47,688 bases of DNA from NCBI GenBank assembly GCA_937896665.1, contig CALBNS010000058.1, positions 1 to 47,688 of the forward strand, written 5' to 3'. The position numbers were made by a program, and so were the translations under genes. Origin of the DNA: an uncultured Clostridia bacterium (GTDB lineage Bacteria; Bacillota; Clostridia; Lachnospirales; Lachnospiraceae). Of this stretch, positions 33,513 to 41,819 are shown one piece after another. Every line of letters starts with the position of its first letter. The first letter of the stretch is position 1. Under the pieces are notes generated by a model. The model was not told where the DNA came from. It did not search any database and saw nothing but the letters and a program-made list of their open reading frames with translations.

Positions 33513-33726
33513 CTATGACCTAGATTTATTTTTGTGCTGTCCCTGCGGTGCATGGTTCTGTGGATTGCCTGCGTTCTTATTGATTCGCAAATTCTCATCT
33601 CCTATTTTTCGCAAATTAAATTCTCCGCCAATCAGCTCGTTTTTGTATATACTGCAATCCTCAAACAGAATTTGGAGCAATCCACCACTCTTTATTTGTG
33701 CTTGGGTTTATAAATTTTTTCTTCAT
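33513..33726 (-). pseudogene. Frameshifted small gene
   Basis: An ATG at 33726 with a perfect GGAGG site opens MKKKFINPSTNKEWWIAPNSV and then hits TGA. One frame over, the sequence goes on as EDCSIYKNELIGGEFNLRKI and ends in HKNKSRS at a stop at 33513. Removing a single T in the GTTT run near 33661-33664 joins both into one protein of about 70 residues. The family is unknown to me. Frameshift by one base is the simplest reading. Confidence 0.5.
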
Positions 33727-33759
33727 CTTTCCCTCCGCAAATGGGTAATTATAGCTCCC

Positions 33760-33850
33760 CACTTCTTTGTTTTTTTCAAAAAAGTTTTTGAAAGAGCAAA
33801 GCGGCGACATGGCGTTCACCGCGCCAGATTGCCGCCTGCGTGTGCTGTAA
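33760..33850 (-). terminator. GC-rich nested hairpin after the ABC permease
   Basis: On the minus strand a nested stem (GCGGC/GCCGC outside, GGCG/CGCC inside) follows the stop at 33856 and leads into TTTGCTCTTTC and an AAAAACTTTTTT self-complementary stretch. It probably ends the sigma/ABC operon. Confidence 0.5.
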
Positions 33851-33855
33851 CTCTT

Positions 33856-35009
33856 TTATCTACCGTTAATCTGATAGCGATTGTATGTGAGCTTTCCAAT
33901 CAAAGCGAAAATAACAGCTAACACTAAATATACAATCAGTGCATACTGATAAGCTGCTAAAGGGCTGCCGCCCACATGAAACATAGAATAACGCAATGCC
34001 CCATTTAACGAAACAAGATTGCTCGGAAGCAGATACCATATTTCGGAAAGCAGTTTGAGGTTTGCAGGCATTTCCATAATGAACATTGTAACAAGGAGTA
34101 CACCCGTTATAACCCCAATGGTAGCAATGCTGTTCTTCGTTACCCCCGATAACATCATAGTAAATACGCTAATCAATGCAGCTCCGGCAAAGGATAATCC
34201 AACTAAAATCAAAGCGACCTGTCCCACGGTAAGATTAAACGGGCGTAACAGGACAAATTGCAGTATTGTATCATATCCGTCAAATCCATACAGAAAAGCA
34301 ATTATCCCGAACATGAGCAAGGAAAGGAGCAGCGTAAAACCTATACCTACTGTCAATCCTGCAAAGATTTTCGCAGCATATAATTTTTTCTTCCCAAGAC
34401 GGGTGCATAGGATTACCTGGTCTGTTTTTCGGGTATGCTCAACGGTGAATACTGTTGAAAGACAGATTGCAATAAACATGATTTCCATACAGGCAATCAA
34501 TTTCATCATATTTGTAACTTGCCGCCAACCGTCAAAATATCCGTGATAGACAATCGGCTCGTCAAATGAAATGCTTTCGGTCAGGTCTGCGGGGTATTTG
34601 CTTCTAACTGTGCATTTAATTTTTCATAAAACACTTCGCTGTCACATTCTAATATTTCTGCACTTGCTTGTATCCCCAAAGTCCTGCCAATGAGATTATA
34701 TACATCTAAGTACGGAAGTGCTTCTTTGTAATTCCCATTAAAAATAAAATCCTCATACGCAGGGCGCATTTCGTCAATCAGCGTTTGGTTGATTTCTTTG
34801 CCGGAAATTTGCTCCGCAGCTTCCCGTTCTACCCGGTTTGCTGCATATCCATTTAAGGAGCTGTCGGAATATTCCCTATTCTGTGGAAGTACAGCACTTG
34901 CCACGCCCCAAATAAGAAGTCCTACAAGCAGGACACCGCCCGTAATCCAGACAATTTTCCTGCTGATTATTTTTCGTAATTCAAATTTATATAGCATAAA
35001 CATACTCAC
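33856..35009 (-). pseudogene. ABC-2 type permease, split by a frameshift
   Basis: The first part (35009-34581, 142 residues) has an N-terminal membrane helix and an extracellular segment ending ..NTPQT and then TGA. The frame that begins at 34584 carries straight on with LTESISFDEPIVYHGYFDGW and then five or six membrane helices to 33856. Adding one base near 34582-34585 gives a single permease of about 385 residues. Without it only an unlinked C-terminal part starting at the ATG at 34509 could be made, and that ATG has no ribosome site. It overlaps the ATPase gene upstream (ATGA at 35006-35009), so it is the partner permease. Either the gene is dead or the assembly has a one-base error. Confidence 0.75.
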
Positions 35010-35698
35010 TCCTCCTCAAATTCAGCAAGGTAAAATTTCTCCAAATCGTGGATTTCATCAGCAGAGCCGTTATATACAATCTGTCCTGCTTTCATCATAA
35101 GCACCGTATCTGCGATATGCTCAATATCCGATACGATATGGGTAGACAATAAAACGATACTTTCCTCGCCCAAGTCCTTAATCAGATTGCGAAAACGCAC
35201 ACGCTCTTTCGGGTCAAGTCCAGCGGTTGGCTCGTCTAAAATGATAATCTTCGGGTCATTCAAAAGTGCCTGTGCAATACCAAGCCTTTGTTTCATGCCG
35301 CCGGAGTAGGTTGCAATTTTCTTCTTGGCTACATCGGAAAGACTTACCAATTCCAGAAGTTTTTTTGCTTTCCGTTTGGCTTCTGATTTTGTCAGCCCTT
35401 TTAAGGACGCCAAGTATAGAAGAAAATCCATTCCGTTAAAATCCGGGTAATAACCGAAGTCCTGCGGAAGATACCCCAGTTCTGCCCGGTATTCCTCGGA
35501 AGATACGTCCGTTCCGTCAAAAGTAACCGTACCGCTTGTTGGTTTCAAAATGCCGCATAACATACGCATAAAAGTAGTTTTTCCTGCACCATTAGCCCCA
35601 AGCAGTCCATAGACACCGTTTGTCAGTTGCAGACTTACCCGATCAACGGCTATTTTGTTTTCATACTGTTTTGTCAGTCTATCAATGCAAAGTTCCAT
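35006..35698 (-). CDS. ABC transporter ATPase (BcrA/CcmA-like)
   Basis: The 230-residue ATPase has Walker A LGANGAGKTT, signature YSGGMKQRL, Walker B IIILDEPTAGLDP and the switch histidine in LLSTHIVSD. It belongs to the ABC-2 exporter group with bacitracin or lantibiotic immunity members. The ATG at 35698 has CGGAGGG; the longer frame overlaps the membrane protein gene and is not used. The partner permease downstream is frameshifted. Confidence 0.9.
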   Translation of the reverse strand: MELCIDRLTKQYENKIAVDRVSLQLTNGVYGLLGANGAGKTTFMRMLCGILKPTSGTVTFDGTDVSSEEYRAELGYLPQDFGYYPDFNGMDFLLYLASLKGLTKSEAKRKAKKLLELVSLSDVAKKKIATYSGGMKQRLGIAQALLNDPKIIILDEPTAGLDPKERVRFRNLIKDLGEESIVLLSTHIVSDIEHIADTVLMMKAGQIVYNGSADEIHDLEKFYLAEFEEE

Positions 35699-36399
35699 AT
35701 AAATCCCTCCGTTTTCTTGAATGTATGGTAAAATTCTTTCGCAGTAATTCCCAACAGGAATAAGGCCGCTACTATCCACCATACCAAGTAATTTGTCTGA
35801 AATAAAAAGTCTGCCATATAGCGAAGTGTCATATTTGCCCCACTTACAAGAACAGCCACCGCCATGCACCCATAAATGATTTCTTTATTACGGAAACGCC
35901 GTACAAGATACAGGCCGATACTCGTTGTCAAAAGGTACGGAACGAACAAATATACACTTGTCTGCATAAAGGAAATGCTGTTTGCAACATGGCAGATTGG
36001 GATTACGACACCAAAAATCCCAAAGTTAAAAACACCTAAAATAATCAACCTTGCCAGAACAACGCTCTTTAAGGAAAACCGGACAGACATTTCCAATTCA
36101 TTCATGCCATATATGGCGGATTTTGTGCTTTCTGCAATAAGCAGCAATGCAAGGAAAGGGGTAAAAGCAGATACAATCCAGACCGTATTTTCACTTGCAA
36201 AAGAAGCCGCCCATGCTACGGGCAAAAGTATCAATATTGACATCAGCCATACGCTTTTCTTGATAAAGGGAATTTGGCTGCATATAAAGGTTTTGGTACT
36301 GATATGCGGGCGGGGCAGCGAATGGATAAACTGTACCTTGCGGCTCGGTGCGGGCGCATCAAACGATTTTGCTATTTGCTTTTTCAGTTCTCTATTCAT
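35674..36399 (-). CDS. Six-helix membrane protein between sigma factor and ABC transporter
   Basis: The 241-residue protein has a cytoplasmic N-terminal part of about 45 residues and then about six membrane helices (from near residue 48). It overlaps the sigma factor gene by 8 bases upstream and the ATPase gene by 25 bases downstream, which indicates tight coupling. I see no zinc-binding anti-sigma motif (HxxxCxxC). By position it may be the membrane-bound anti-sigma factor or a third transporter component; both are inference. Confidence 0.7.
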   Translation of the reverse strand: MNRELKKQIAKSFDAPAPSRKVQFIHSLPRPHISTKTFICSQIPFIKKSVWLMSILILLPVAWAASFASENTVWIVSAFTPFLALLLIAESTKSAIYGMNELEMSVRFSLKSVVLARLIILGVFNFGIFGVVIPICHVANSISFMQTSVYLFVPYLLTTSIGLYLVRRFRNKEIIYGCMAVAVLVSGANMTLRYMADFLFQTNYLVWWIVAALFLLGITAKEFYHTFKKTEGFIWNFALID

Positions 36400-36856
36400 C
36401 TGAAAATCCTCCTTTCTGTAACTCTGCTTTAAGATATTTTAATATCCTTGAAGTTTTGCGGTATATGACAAAACGGGAAAGCCCTGTAATCTTACATATA
36501 GAAGCTATGGGAACCTCATTCGCATATCGGAGCAACAGCAATTCCTGTTCATCTTGCGGGAGTTTGGAAATGACATTTTTCATTGCAATGTTGTCTATCC
36601 ATTCTTCCGTTGGGTCATGGCTCAATTCCTCGTTTATTTCACATACTTTTTCTTTGCTTCCTTTTCGGTATTCTTCAATACATAAATTACGGGCAATCGT
36701 ATAGAGATAAGGAAGTTCTTTTTCGCTATCAAGGCTTAACTGCTTTTTGAAAAATCGCAAAAATGTTTCCTGCGTTATATCCTCTGCCGTTTGACAATGG
36801 CGAATTTTGAAATAGCAGTAGCGATATATTTTGTCATATTGTTCTTCCAAATCCAT
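36392..36856 (-). CDS. ECF-type RNA polymerase sigma factor
   Basis: The 154-residue sigma-70 family protein has region 2 (YRYCYFKIRHCQTAEDITQE, near residue 12, then TFLRFFKK) and region 4 with a helix-turn-helix (IASICKITGLSRFVIYRKTS, near 120). No region 3, as usual for ECF sigma factors. It heads an operon with the membrane protein and ABC genes, and ECF sigma factors usually activate their own operon. The start is either the ATG at 36856 or a TTG three codons earlier (36865); an AAGGAGG site precedes both. Confidence 0.88.
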   Translation of the reverse strand: MDLEEQYDKIYRYCYFKIRHCQTAEDITQETFLRFFKKQLSLDSEKELPYLYTIARNLCIEEYRKGSKEKVCEINEELSHDPTEEWIDNIAMKNVISKLPQDEQELLLLRYANEVPIASICKITGLSRFVIYRKTSRILKYLKAELQKGGFSDE

Positions 36857-36927
36857 AGCGTTCAAAACCTCCTTTCACTATGTATAACGGTTTAAGCATA
36901 TCCAATGTGCGGCAAACTCAAAAAATT

Positions 36928-37053
36928 TTATACCTGACCTGTGCAATCGTCCACACATAGGCTTTTTCTGCGGGCGCACCGGCGTAGATATTTGCGAAAG
37001 TGCCGTACCTCTGAAAATTCAGCCAGCCGGGGTATTCCTATTCGGCCGGTCAT
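36928..37053 (-). other. Possible coding remnant or repeat in a gene-free stretch
   Basis: The stretch 36857-37199 has no intact gene. Two overlapping minus-strand frames look protein-like: one from an ATG at 37053 (MTGRIGIPRLAEFSEV..) and one without start (YPGWLNFQRYGTFANIYAGA). Neither has a ribosome site. I suspect a scar of a mobile element, but cannot name it. Confidence 0.3.
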
Positions 37054-37199
37054 TCTGTTTTCAAGGTGCTGTTCATCGATGAACTACCCTAAGTCTACAT
37101 AAAAAAGTGTCTTCCTCTTTTTTTTACCAACCCCGCTAATACAAAATCTGCTGTATAATCCGTATGAAACTGCTGCTTACTATCATCAACCCAAAACTT

Positions 37200-38453
37200 C
37201 TAAAACTCCAAGCTATCCGCATTGAGCAGAAAATATTTCATACCCATGATTACGAATCCTTCCTCATTTCTCCACGGCTTCTTTGTACCATTTACTATAA
37301 CAATCTTCTTAAATGAGTCCGGAATATTTCGGAATGAGTTAAGCTCCTGAGCCTGCTTTTCCTCTGAAGTCATATCATAAGCCACCTGAATATAATATCT
37401 CTGACTACCCTGATTTACTACAAAATCAACCTCTAACTGCTTATGAACCCGCTTTCCTTCGCTATTCTTTGCAAATACATCCACCATACCAACATCTACA
37501 TTGTAACCACGAACAAGCAGCTCATTATAAACGATATTCTCCATAATATGAGTTGGCTCCTGCTGTCTAAAATTCAATCTGGCATTTCTAAGTCCAACAT
37601 CTGAAAAGTAGTATTTCAGATTTGCCCCCACATATTTTCTTCCTTTAATATCATATCGGTCTGCTTTAGAAATCAAAAATGCCTCTGCTAAATAATCAAT
37701 ATGGTTAGATATGGTTTTATTACTGTAACTGATACCCCTCTCACTTTTGAAAGTATTTGATATTTTGGTTGGATTGGTAGGGGCTCCTATGGCAGAAGCA
37801 AGAATATCCACCAAAGTTCCAATTTCATCAATATTTTGTATTCTGTTTCGCTCTACCACATCCTTGATATAAACATTGATAAAAATATTTTTAAGATACT
37901 CAGCCTTCTGGCGTTCCACAGAGAATTGTGCTACTTGTGGTAAGCCACCATATATCATATATTCCTCCCAAGCATCATCATAATCTCCATCAAAAGCCGC
38001 ATAAAACTCTGCAAATGATAGTGGGTAAATTCTGATTTCATCTCCTCTGCCCCTAAATTCAGTTACAATATCGCTAGATAAAAATTTAGGATTACTGCCG
38101 GTTACATACACATCAATGTTACTGATACGAAGCAAACTATTCAGCACTTCCTCAAATCGTGGCATAAACTGTACTTCATCCAGGAGCAGATAATACTTCT
38201 GGTCATCTTTCATTGCATCTTTAATATGCTGATAACACTTCTTTGGATCTCTCAGTTCCTCATTTTCAATCCCATCTAACGCAATCTCGATGATGTGGTC
38301 ATTATCTACGCCACTCTCTATCAAATATTTTTTAAACAACACAAATAGCAGGAATGATTTGCCACATCTTCTGATTCCAGTGATAATCTTAATCATTCCA
38401 TTATCTTTTCTTATCTTTAACTGTTCAAGGTATGAATCTCTCTTAATCTCCAT
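37200..38453 (-). CDS. AAA ATPase with DUF4143 domain
   Basis: The 417-residue protein has an AAA domain with Walker A GIRRCGKS (residues 26-33), Walker B YYLLLDEVQFM and an arginine-rich middle. A C-terminal DUF4143 domain with KYYFSDVGLRNARLNFRQ follows, then a nuclease-like end (EVDFVVNQGSQRYYIQVAYD). Such ATPases are common accessory genes of unknown role in gut Firmicutes and Bacteroidetes. The ATG at 38453 has AAGGAG. It is monocistronic with a promoter flanked by two like palindromes. Confidence 0.88.
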   Translation of the reverse strand: MEIKRDSYLEQLKIRKDNGMIKIITGIRRCGKSFLLFVLFKKYLIESGVDNDHIIEIALDGIENEELRDPKKCYQHIKDAMKDDQKYYLLLDEVQFMPRFEEVLNSLLRISNIDVYVTGSNPKFLSSDIVTEFRGRGDEIRIYPLSFAEFYAAFDGDYDDAWEEYMIYGGLPQVAQFSVERQKAEYLKNIFINVYIKDVVERNRIQNIDEIGTLVDILASAIGAPTNPTKISNTFKSERGISYSNKTISNHIDYLAEAFLISKADRYDIKGRKYVGANLKYYFSDVGLRNARLNFRQQEPTHIMENIVYNELLVRGYNVDVGMVDVFAKNSEGKRVHKQLEVDFVVNQGSQRYYIQVAYDMTSEEKQAQELNSFRNIPDSFKKIVIVNGTKKPWRNEEGFVIMGMKYFLLNADSLEF

Positions 38454-38472
38454 AGTGTTACTCCTTATTTTT

Positions 38473-38558
38473 GTGCATTGCACGAATTTTGGTAATGCTA
38501 TTTTACCACTAAATTATTTTTACTTCAATAGCCATTACTATTTTTTGTGCATTTGCAC
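38473..38558 (-). promoter_or_regulatory. Promoter with two matching palindromes upstream of the DUF4143 ATPase
   Basis: On the minus strand TTGAAG (38528-38523), a 17-base spacer and TAAAAT (38505-38500) form the promoter. Palindromes GTGCATTGCAC (38473-38483) and GTGCATTTGCAC (38547-38558), both preceded by TTTTT, lie on either side. This is the layout of a repressor acting from two operators. Confidence 0.6.
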
Positions 38559-38582
38559 TTATTTATGTAATAAAAACACAAA

Positions 38583-38622
38583 AATGGGATACCACCTTAT
38601 CAAAAAGATGATACCCCATTAC
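38583..38622 (-). terminator. Terminator-like hairpin
   Basis: An imperfect stem of about 12 bp (AATGGG..TACC with its complement in GATACCCCATT) is followed on the minus strand by TTTTTGTGTTTTTATT. It lies downstream of the truncated DUF5688 gene. Confidence 0.6.
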
Positions 38623-38664
38623 TAAATCTATCGGCTCTTACCCTTTACTTCCTGCACCTTTACT

Positions 38665-38856
38665 TCAGATACTCCAAGCATAAACAGTAGGTGAAATATT
38701 CTTGTCTGCTCCTGCACTAACCAGAGTGATACCATCCAACATACGATTCACCTTATTTACGGATTCAACTCTTAAATCCATACTTCTGTACTGTTCGGGC
38801 AAGTAGTCTTTGAATGCGTCAGCCACTACTTCCTTGAAAATTTCATATTTCATCAT
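38665..38856 (-). pseudogene. Truncated DUF5688-family gene
   Basis: From the ATG at 38856 it encodes about 63 residues: MMKYEIFKEVVADAFKDYLP and, later, NKVNRMLDGITLVSAGADKNISPTVYAWSI in pieces. This is the start of DUF5688 proteins, which are normally about 300 residues and continue after NISPTVY. Here a stop comes four codons later, so most of the gene is lost. An AAGGAGG site lies 13 bases upstream, rather far. Confidence 0.6.
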
Positions 38857-38938
38857 AAAATAAAAAGTTCCTCCTTCTTGCATGCAATCCCCGGAATTTT
38901 GCGAGAATTGTATTTTGATGAAGTTTGCACTTTGGAAA

Positions 38939-38966
38939 TTGCATTTTTGCAATCATTCTGTATAAT
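38939..38966 (+). promoter_or_regulatory. Promoter of the small fragment and M28 peptidase gene
   Basis: TTGCAT (38939-38944), a 16-base spacer and a consensus TATAAT (38961-38966) are followed by a GGAGGAGG ribosome site at 38977-38984. Confidence 0.6.
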
Positions 38967-38987
38967 GGAAGTATACGGAGGAGGTGC

Positions 38988-39219
38988 ATGTCTATGGCTT
39001 TCCCCCGAACACCGGGTGGAAGCAAAGCAGGATTTACAGCTTTTGAATGCCCGGAAGATGGGGGAACATGAAGCAGAGATTGAGAAAATCAAAAATATAT
39101 TCCTTGCAATCCTGCGGGACATTAAGAAAGACATTGACAACGGGGAACAGCCGGGAGAAGCTGTGACCGCCGCTATGCTTCAGACTATAAATGATGACGC
39201 AAATGTCAAAAAATATTGA
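38988..39219 (+). pseudogene. Frame-disrupted small gene ahead of the M28 peptidase
   Basis: A strong GGAGGAGG site leads to ATGs at 38988 and 38994, which open a frame of only 27 codons (MSMAFPRTPGGSKAGFTAF..). Another frame, open to the stop at 39219, encodes a charged helical segment (NARKMGEHEAEIEKIKNIFL, then ILRDIKKDIDNGEQPGE). The best-placed start and the best coding frame disagree, so a frameshift near 39040-39065 is likely. Family not recognised. It ends 23 bases before the peptidase start. Confidence 0.4.
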
Positions 39220-39242
39220 TGAGGAAAATGGAGATTGATTTT

Positions 39243-40307
39243 ATGAAAAAGATACTTTCATGCTTTTTAGTATGTGCTTTTTTATGTACGGGTTTATATG
39301 GGTGTGGCAGTAAAAACACAGAGCTGATTAAAGAAGCCAAAGACCTAACACTTTCCCAAGAAATTTCGATATCCCCCGAACAAAATGATTATGGAATACC
39401 CGCATATAATTTTCTAAAGCATATTCAATCAAACTATCCGGGGCGCGTTGCTGGCACCAAAAAAGAAAGGGAAATGGCTGTATTTATTTTGTCTTTCCTC
39501 TTAAATGGCGGATATGCGAAAAGTGATATAACTATAGAGTCTTTTGAGCTAGATGATTCCACGCCCATGATGGATGAATCCATACAAAATGTATTCGACG
39601 GAGGTGTAAAAAGTAATGCAAGTCAAAATATTCTGATAACGAAAAAAGGAGAAAGCAGAAAAACGATTGTTGTTGGCGCACATTATGATAGTGCTGGAAC
39701 ACATGGTGTAGATGACAATGGCTCCGGCGTATCTGTTGCTTTGGAAAACGCTCTGCGAATGGTCAACACACCAACATACTATACTATTCAATATGTATTT
39801 TTCGGTTCAGAAGAACCGGGAATGTACGGCTCAAGAGCATACGTTGAATCCCTTTCTGAAAAGGAAAGAGAAAATATTGTATTGATGATAAACATTGATA
39901 CTGTCCTCGCTGGCGATTACCTTTATTTGTATGGGGGTAAGGTAAATGATAACGGCAGTGTTGATAATACCGAAGCAGTATTAAAAGCCTACAAAATTGT
40001 TAAGGAAATTGGCTTGAACATACAATTACCACCAGACGGAAATAACGATTATCCCTATCCTACTGGTCAAAAAAGAAGCGACCATGCACCTTTTAATGAC
40101 CTAGGAATTCCTTATATATATTTTGAAGCAAACAACTGGGAAAATGGTTCTCCTGTTGAAACGGAAAAGAATGGATTGATAATGCATACAGATATGGATG
40201 ATTTAGATTTTATTGAAAATGAATATAGCGGACGTGTCCAAAACACACTCAGCAGCTATTCAACATTGCTATATTCTTTACTACAAGAAAACGACTGGGA
40301 GCAATAA
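39243..40307 (+). CDS. M28-family metallopeptidase, lipoprotein
   Basis: The 354-residue protein has a lipoprotein signal (lipobox LYGC, cysteine near residue 21) and a zinc-dependent M28 aminopeptidase domain. Zinc ligands and active-site residues are visible in VVGAHYDSAGTHGVDDNGSG (H, D), FFGSEEPGMYGSRAY (E, E), MINIDTV (D) and KRSDHAPFNDLGIPY (H). It should act on peptides at the outer membrane face. The ATG at 39243 is chosen because the lipoprotein signal begins there. It is probably cotranscribed with the preceding fragment. Confidence 0.9.
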   Translation: MKKILSCFLVCAFLCTGLYGCGSKNTELIKEAKDLTLSQEISISPEQNDYGIPAYNFLKHIQSNYPGRVAGTKKEREMAVFILSFLLNGGYAKSDITIESFELDDSTPMMDESIQNVFDGGVKSNASQNILITKKGESRKTIVVGAHYDSAGTHGVDDNGSGVSVALENALRMVNTPTYYTIQYVFFGSEEPGMYGSRAYVESLSEKERENIVLMINIDTVLAGDYLYLYGGKVNDNGSVDNTEAVLKAYKIVKEIGLNIQLPPDGNNDYPYPTGQKRSDHAPFNDLGIPYIYFEANNWENGSPVETEKNGLIMHTDMDDLDFIENEYSGRVQNTLSSYSTLLYSLLQENDWEQ

Positions 40308-40508
40308 CACAAATGAATAGCAAGGCAAGGCCAGCCGAGCCAGTCAACAGTCAAGATGAACGGCGCAGGACGAGGGACAGGGGCTTTCATATACGCCCTG
40401 TCTGCTGATGAAACCAGTCCTGCGCTTGCGACTTCACGCCACACAATCACAGCCCTGATTGATGATCCTATTTTATAATCAGATGATGATTTTGCCAACC
40501 GAGAGATA
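40308..40508. other. Gene-free stretch, GC-richer than its surroundings
   Basis: This 200-base stretch has no gene. It is richer in G and C than its neighbours and is open in one minus-strand frame with unusual composition (VIVWREVASAGLVSSADRAY). I take it as a repeat or mobile-element scar; no function can be stated. Confidence 0.3.
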
Positions 40509-40526
40509 GTAGAATCACGATTCTAC
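40509..40526 (-). terminator. Stem-loop at the end of the MerR gene
   Basis: The perfect 8-bp inverted repeat GTAGAATC/GATTCTAC with a 2-base spacer covers the stop codon of the MerR gene (40515-40517). No T run follows, so termination is uncertain. Confidence 0.4.
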
Positions 40527-41417
40527 CGGCTTTTTACGCACCAGATTATAATTTATATCGTAATATAATCCCAATTCCGAACAGATTCGCGTGTTCACGG
40601 CAGTCAGTGCATCGTGATACTTTTTATAACTCGGGGATAGTCGTTTCATATTCGGAAGGAAAATATCATTATATCCTTTGTTTTGCAATTCTTTCATGAA
40701 TCTGCGCTGTGATATATATGCAGGATGAAAACGCATCAAACGCTTGATTCGATATCCGTCCAGAACATTCTTTCTTAATTTCTCATACTGTTCTTCATCC
40801 GCTTCCAGATACATTTTCATCTGTACATCCATTTTTTCAGCCATTTTTTCGGCAGATAATTCCGGACTTATTTTATATGAAATCCATCCTGCAAGTCTCA
40901 TCATCATTGGGATTTTAATTTCTGTATTGTCCCAGAATTCACAAATCGTGCGATAGGCTTCTTTCTGTTCCTGATTCTCTATCTTCCCTTGTAAATATGG
41001 CAAAAAATGATGAAGAAAATAATATCCATAGAATCCGGGGACTGCTTCCTTGATTGCTTCGCCTATCGTTTCATACTCTATCTCTTCCTGAACTTCTTCT
41101 ATTTCTATCTGACCGGTCAAAACAAAATTGCGCAATTGATCATATTCTATTTCTTTTACATGAAGTTCCTTTTCTTTCTGAATCAATATCTCCTGCAAAA
41201 TATCGGTCTTTTCCTTCTCTAATAACACTTTTATATCTGAAATGCTGATTCCAAGTTTTCTATACAGAGAAATCCTTTTTAATTTCGTTACATCATCGAA
41301 TGAATAGTTTCTATATCCATTCCCGTCTTTCGCTACTGATAGAAGTCCTTTTTCTTCATAAAATTTGATTGCCCTTTTTGTAATGTTAAGCTCTTTTGAA
41401 ATTTCATTAATCGTCAT
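40515..41417 (-). CDS. MerR-family transcription regulator with long C-terminal domain
   Basis: The 300-residue protein begins with a MerR winged helix (MTINEISKELNITKRAIKFY, residues 1-20, then EEKGLL and GYRNYSFDDV), a dimerisation coiled coil near residues 75-110, and a C-terminal effector domain of about 180 residues that I do not recognise. It has no metal-binding cysteine pattern, so a drug or other organic ligand is more likely. The ATG at 41417 has AAAGGAGG. Its own promoter has the MerR-type 19-base spacer. Confidence 0.85.
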   Translation of the reverse strand: MTINEISKELNITKRAIKFYEEKGLLSVAKDGNGYRNYSFDDVTKLKRISLYRKLGISISDIKVLLEKEKTDILQEILIQKEKELHVKEIEYDQLRNFVLTGQIEIEEVQEEIEYETIGEAIKEAVPGFYGYYFLHHFLPYLQGKIENQEQKEAYRTICEFWDNTEIKIPMMMRLAGWISYKISPELSAEKMAEKMDVQMKMYLEADEEQYEKLRKNVLDGYRIKRLMRFHPAYISQRRFMKELQNKGYNDIFLPNMKRLSPSYKKYHDALTAVNTRICSELGLYYDINYNLVRKKPVES

Positions 41418-41439
41418 AAAATCATCCTCCTTTACAAAT

Positions 41440-41470
41440 AGGATAACTGTATACGTAGCGTACAAGTCAA
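41440..41470 (-). promoter_or_regulatory. MerR-type promoter with 19-base spacer
   Basis: On the minus strand TTGACT (41470-41465) and TATCCT (41445-41440) are 19 bases apart, and the palindrome TACG-CTA-CGTA lies in the spacer. This over-long spacer with a central dyad is the hallmark of promoters opened by MerR regulators, so the gene likely activates itself. Confidence 0.7.
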
Positions 41471-41722
41471 GTACAAACTTTGATTATTTTCAAACACGAG
41501 ATACAAATGCAAGTCTTAACCGATTTAGCAAAGACTGAAACACAGAATTTGTTGCTCTAAATTAATTGAAAGGCTGTAGGAGTAAGCAAAACTATAAGTA
41601 CTCCTAAGATTATATCTTATCAGATCAAGGTGTTACAACCAAATTATATCACAACAACTTGGCGATAAATACCCGTGGCTAGACTTTCACTAGCTAGATT
41701 AGTGCCATGCTTGGCACACAAT
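41471..41722. other. Gene-free stretch with inverted repeats
   Basis: There is no coding sequence that I can support. Visible are the perfect repeat TAGGAGTA/TACTCCTA at 41577-41584 and 41599-41606 and a small hairpin TGCCA/TGGCA near 41703-41716. The first could be an operator; nothing else is seen. Confidence 0.4.
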
Positions 41723-41768
41723 AAAAGCTTCCCATTGCCGACATAAATTTCGACAACAGGAAGCTTTT
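41723..41768 (-). terminator. Terminator of the oleate hydratase gene
   Basis: A perfect 10-bp stem AAAAGCTTCC/GGAAGCTTTT (41723-41732 with 41759-41768) with a T-rich 3' arm lies 50 bases downstream of the oleate hydratase stop. Confidence 0.65.
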
Positions 41769-41819
41769 GCTCACTTGCTTATCATAGAAAAGAATATGAT
41801 TATTTCAACTTTTTCAAAC

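Noticed and set aside
34509..35009. Two separate subunits in place of one frameshifted permease
   Set aside because: Coding sense continues exactly across the stop in the next frame, and the second ATG has no ribosome site.
38473..38558. Start of a CRISPR-like repeat row
   Set aside because: Only two copies, palindromic, placed around a promoter; no spacers of equal size follow.
40256..40498. Minus-strand 80-codon frame after the M28 peptidase gene
   Set aside because: It overlaps the peptidase 3' end, has odd composition and no ribosome site; treated as repeat scar.
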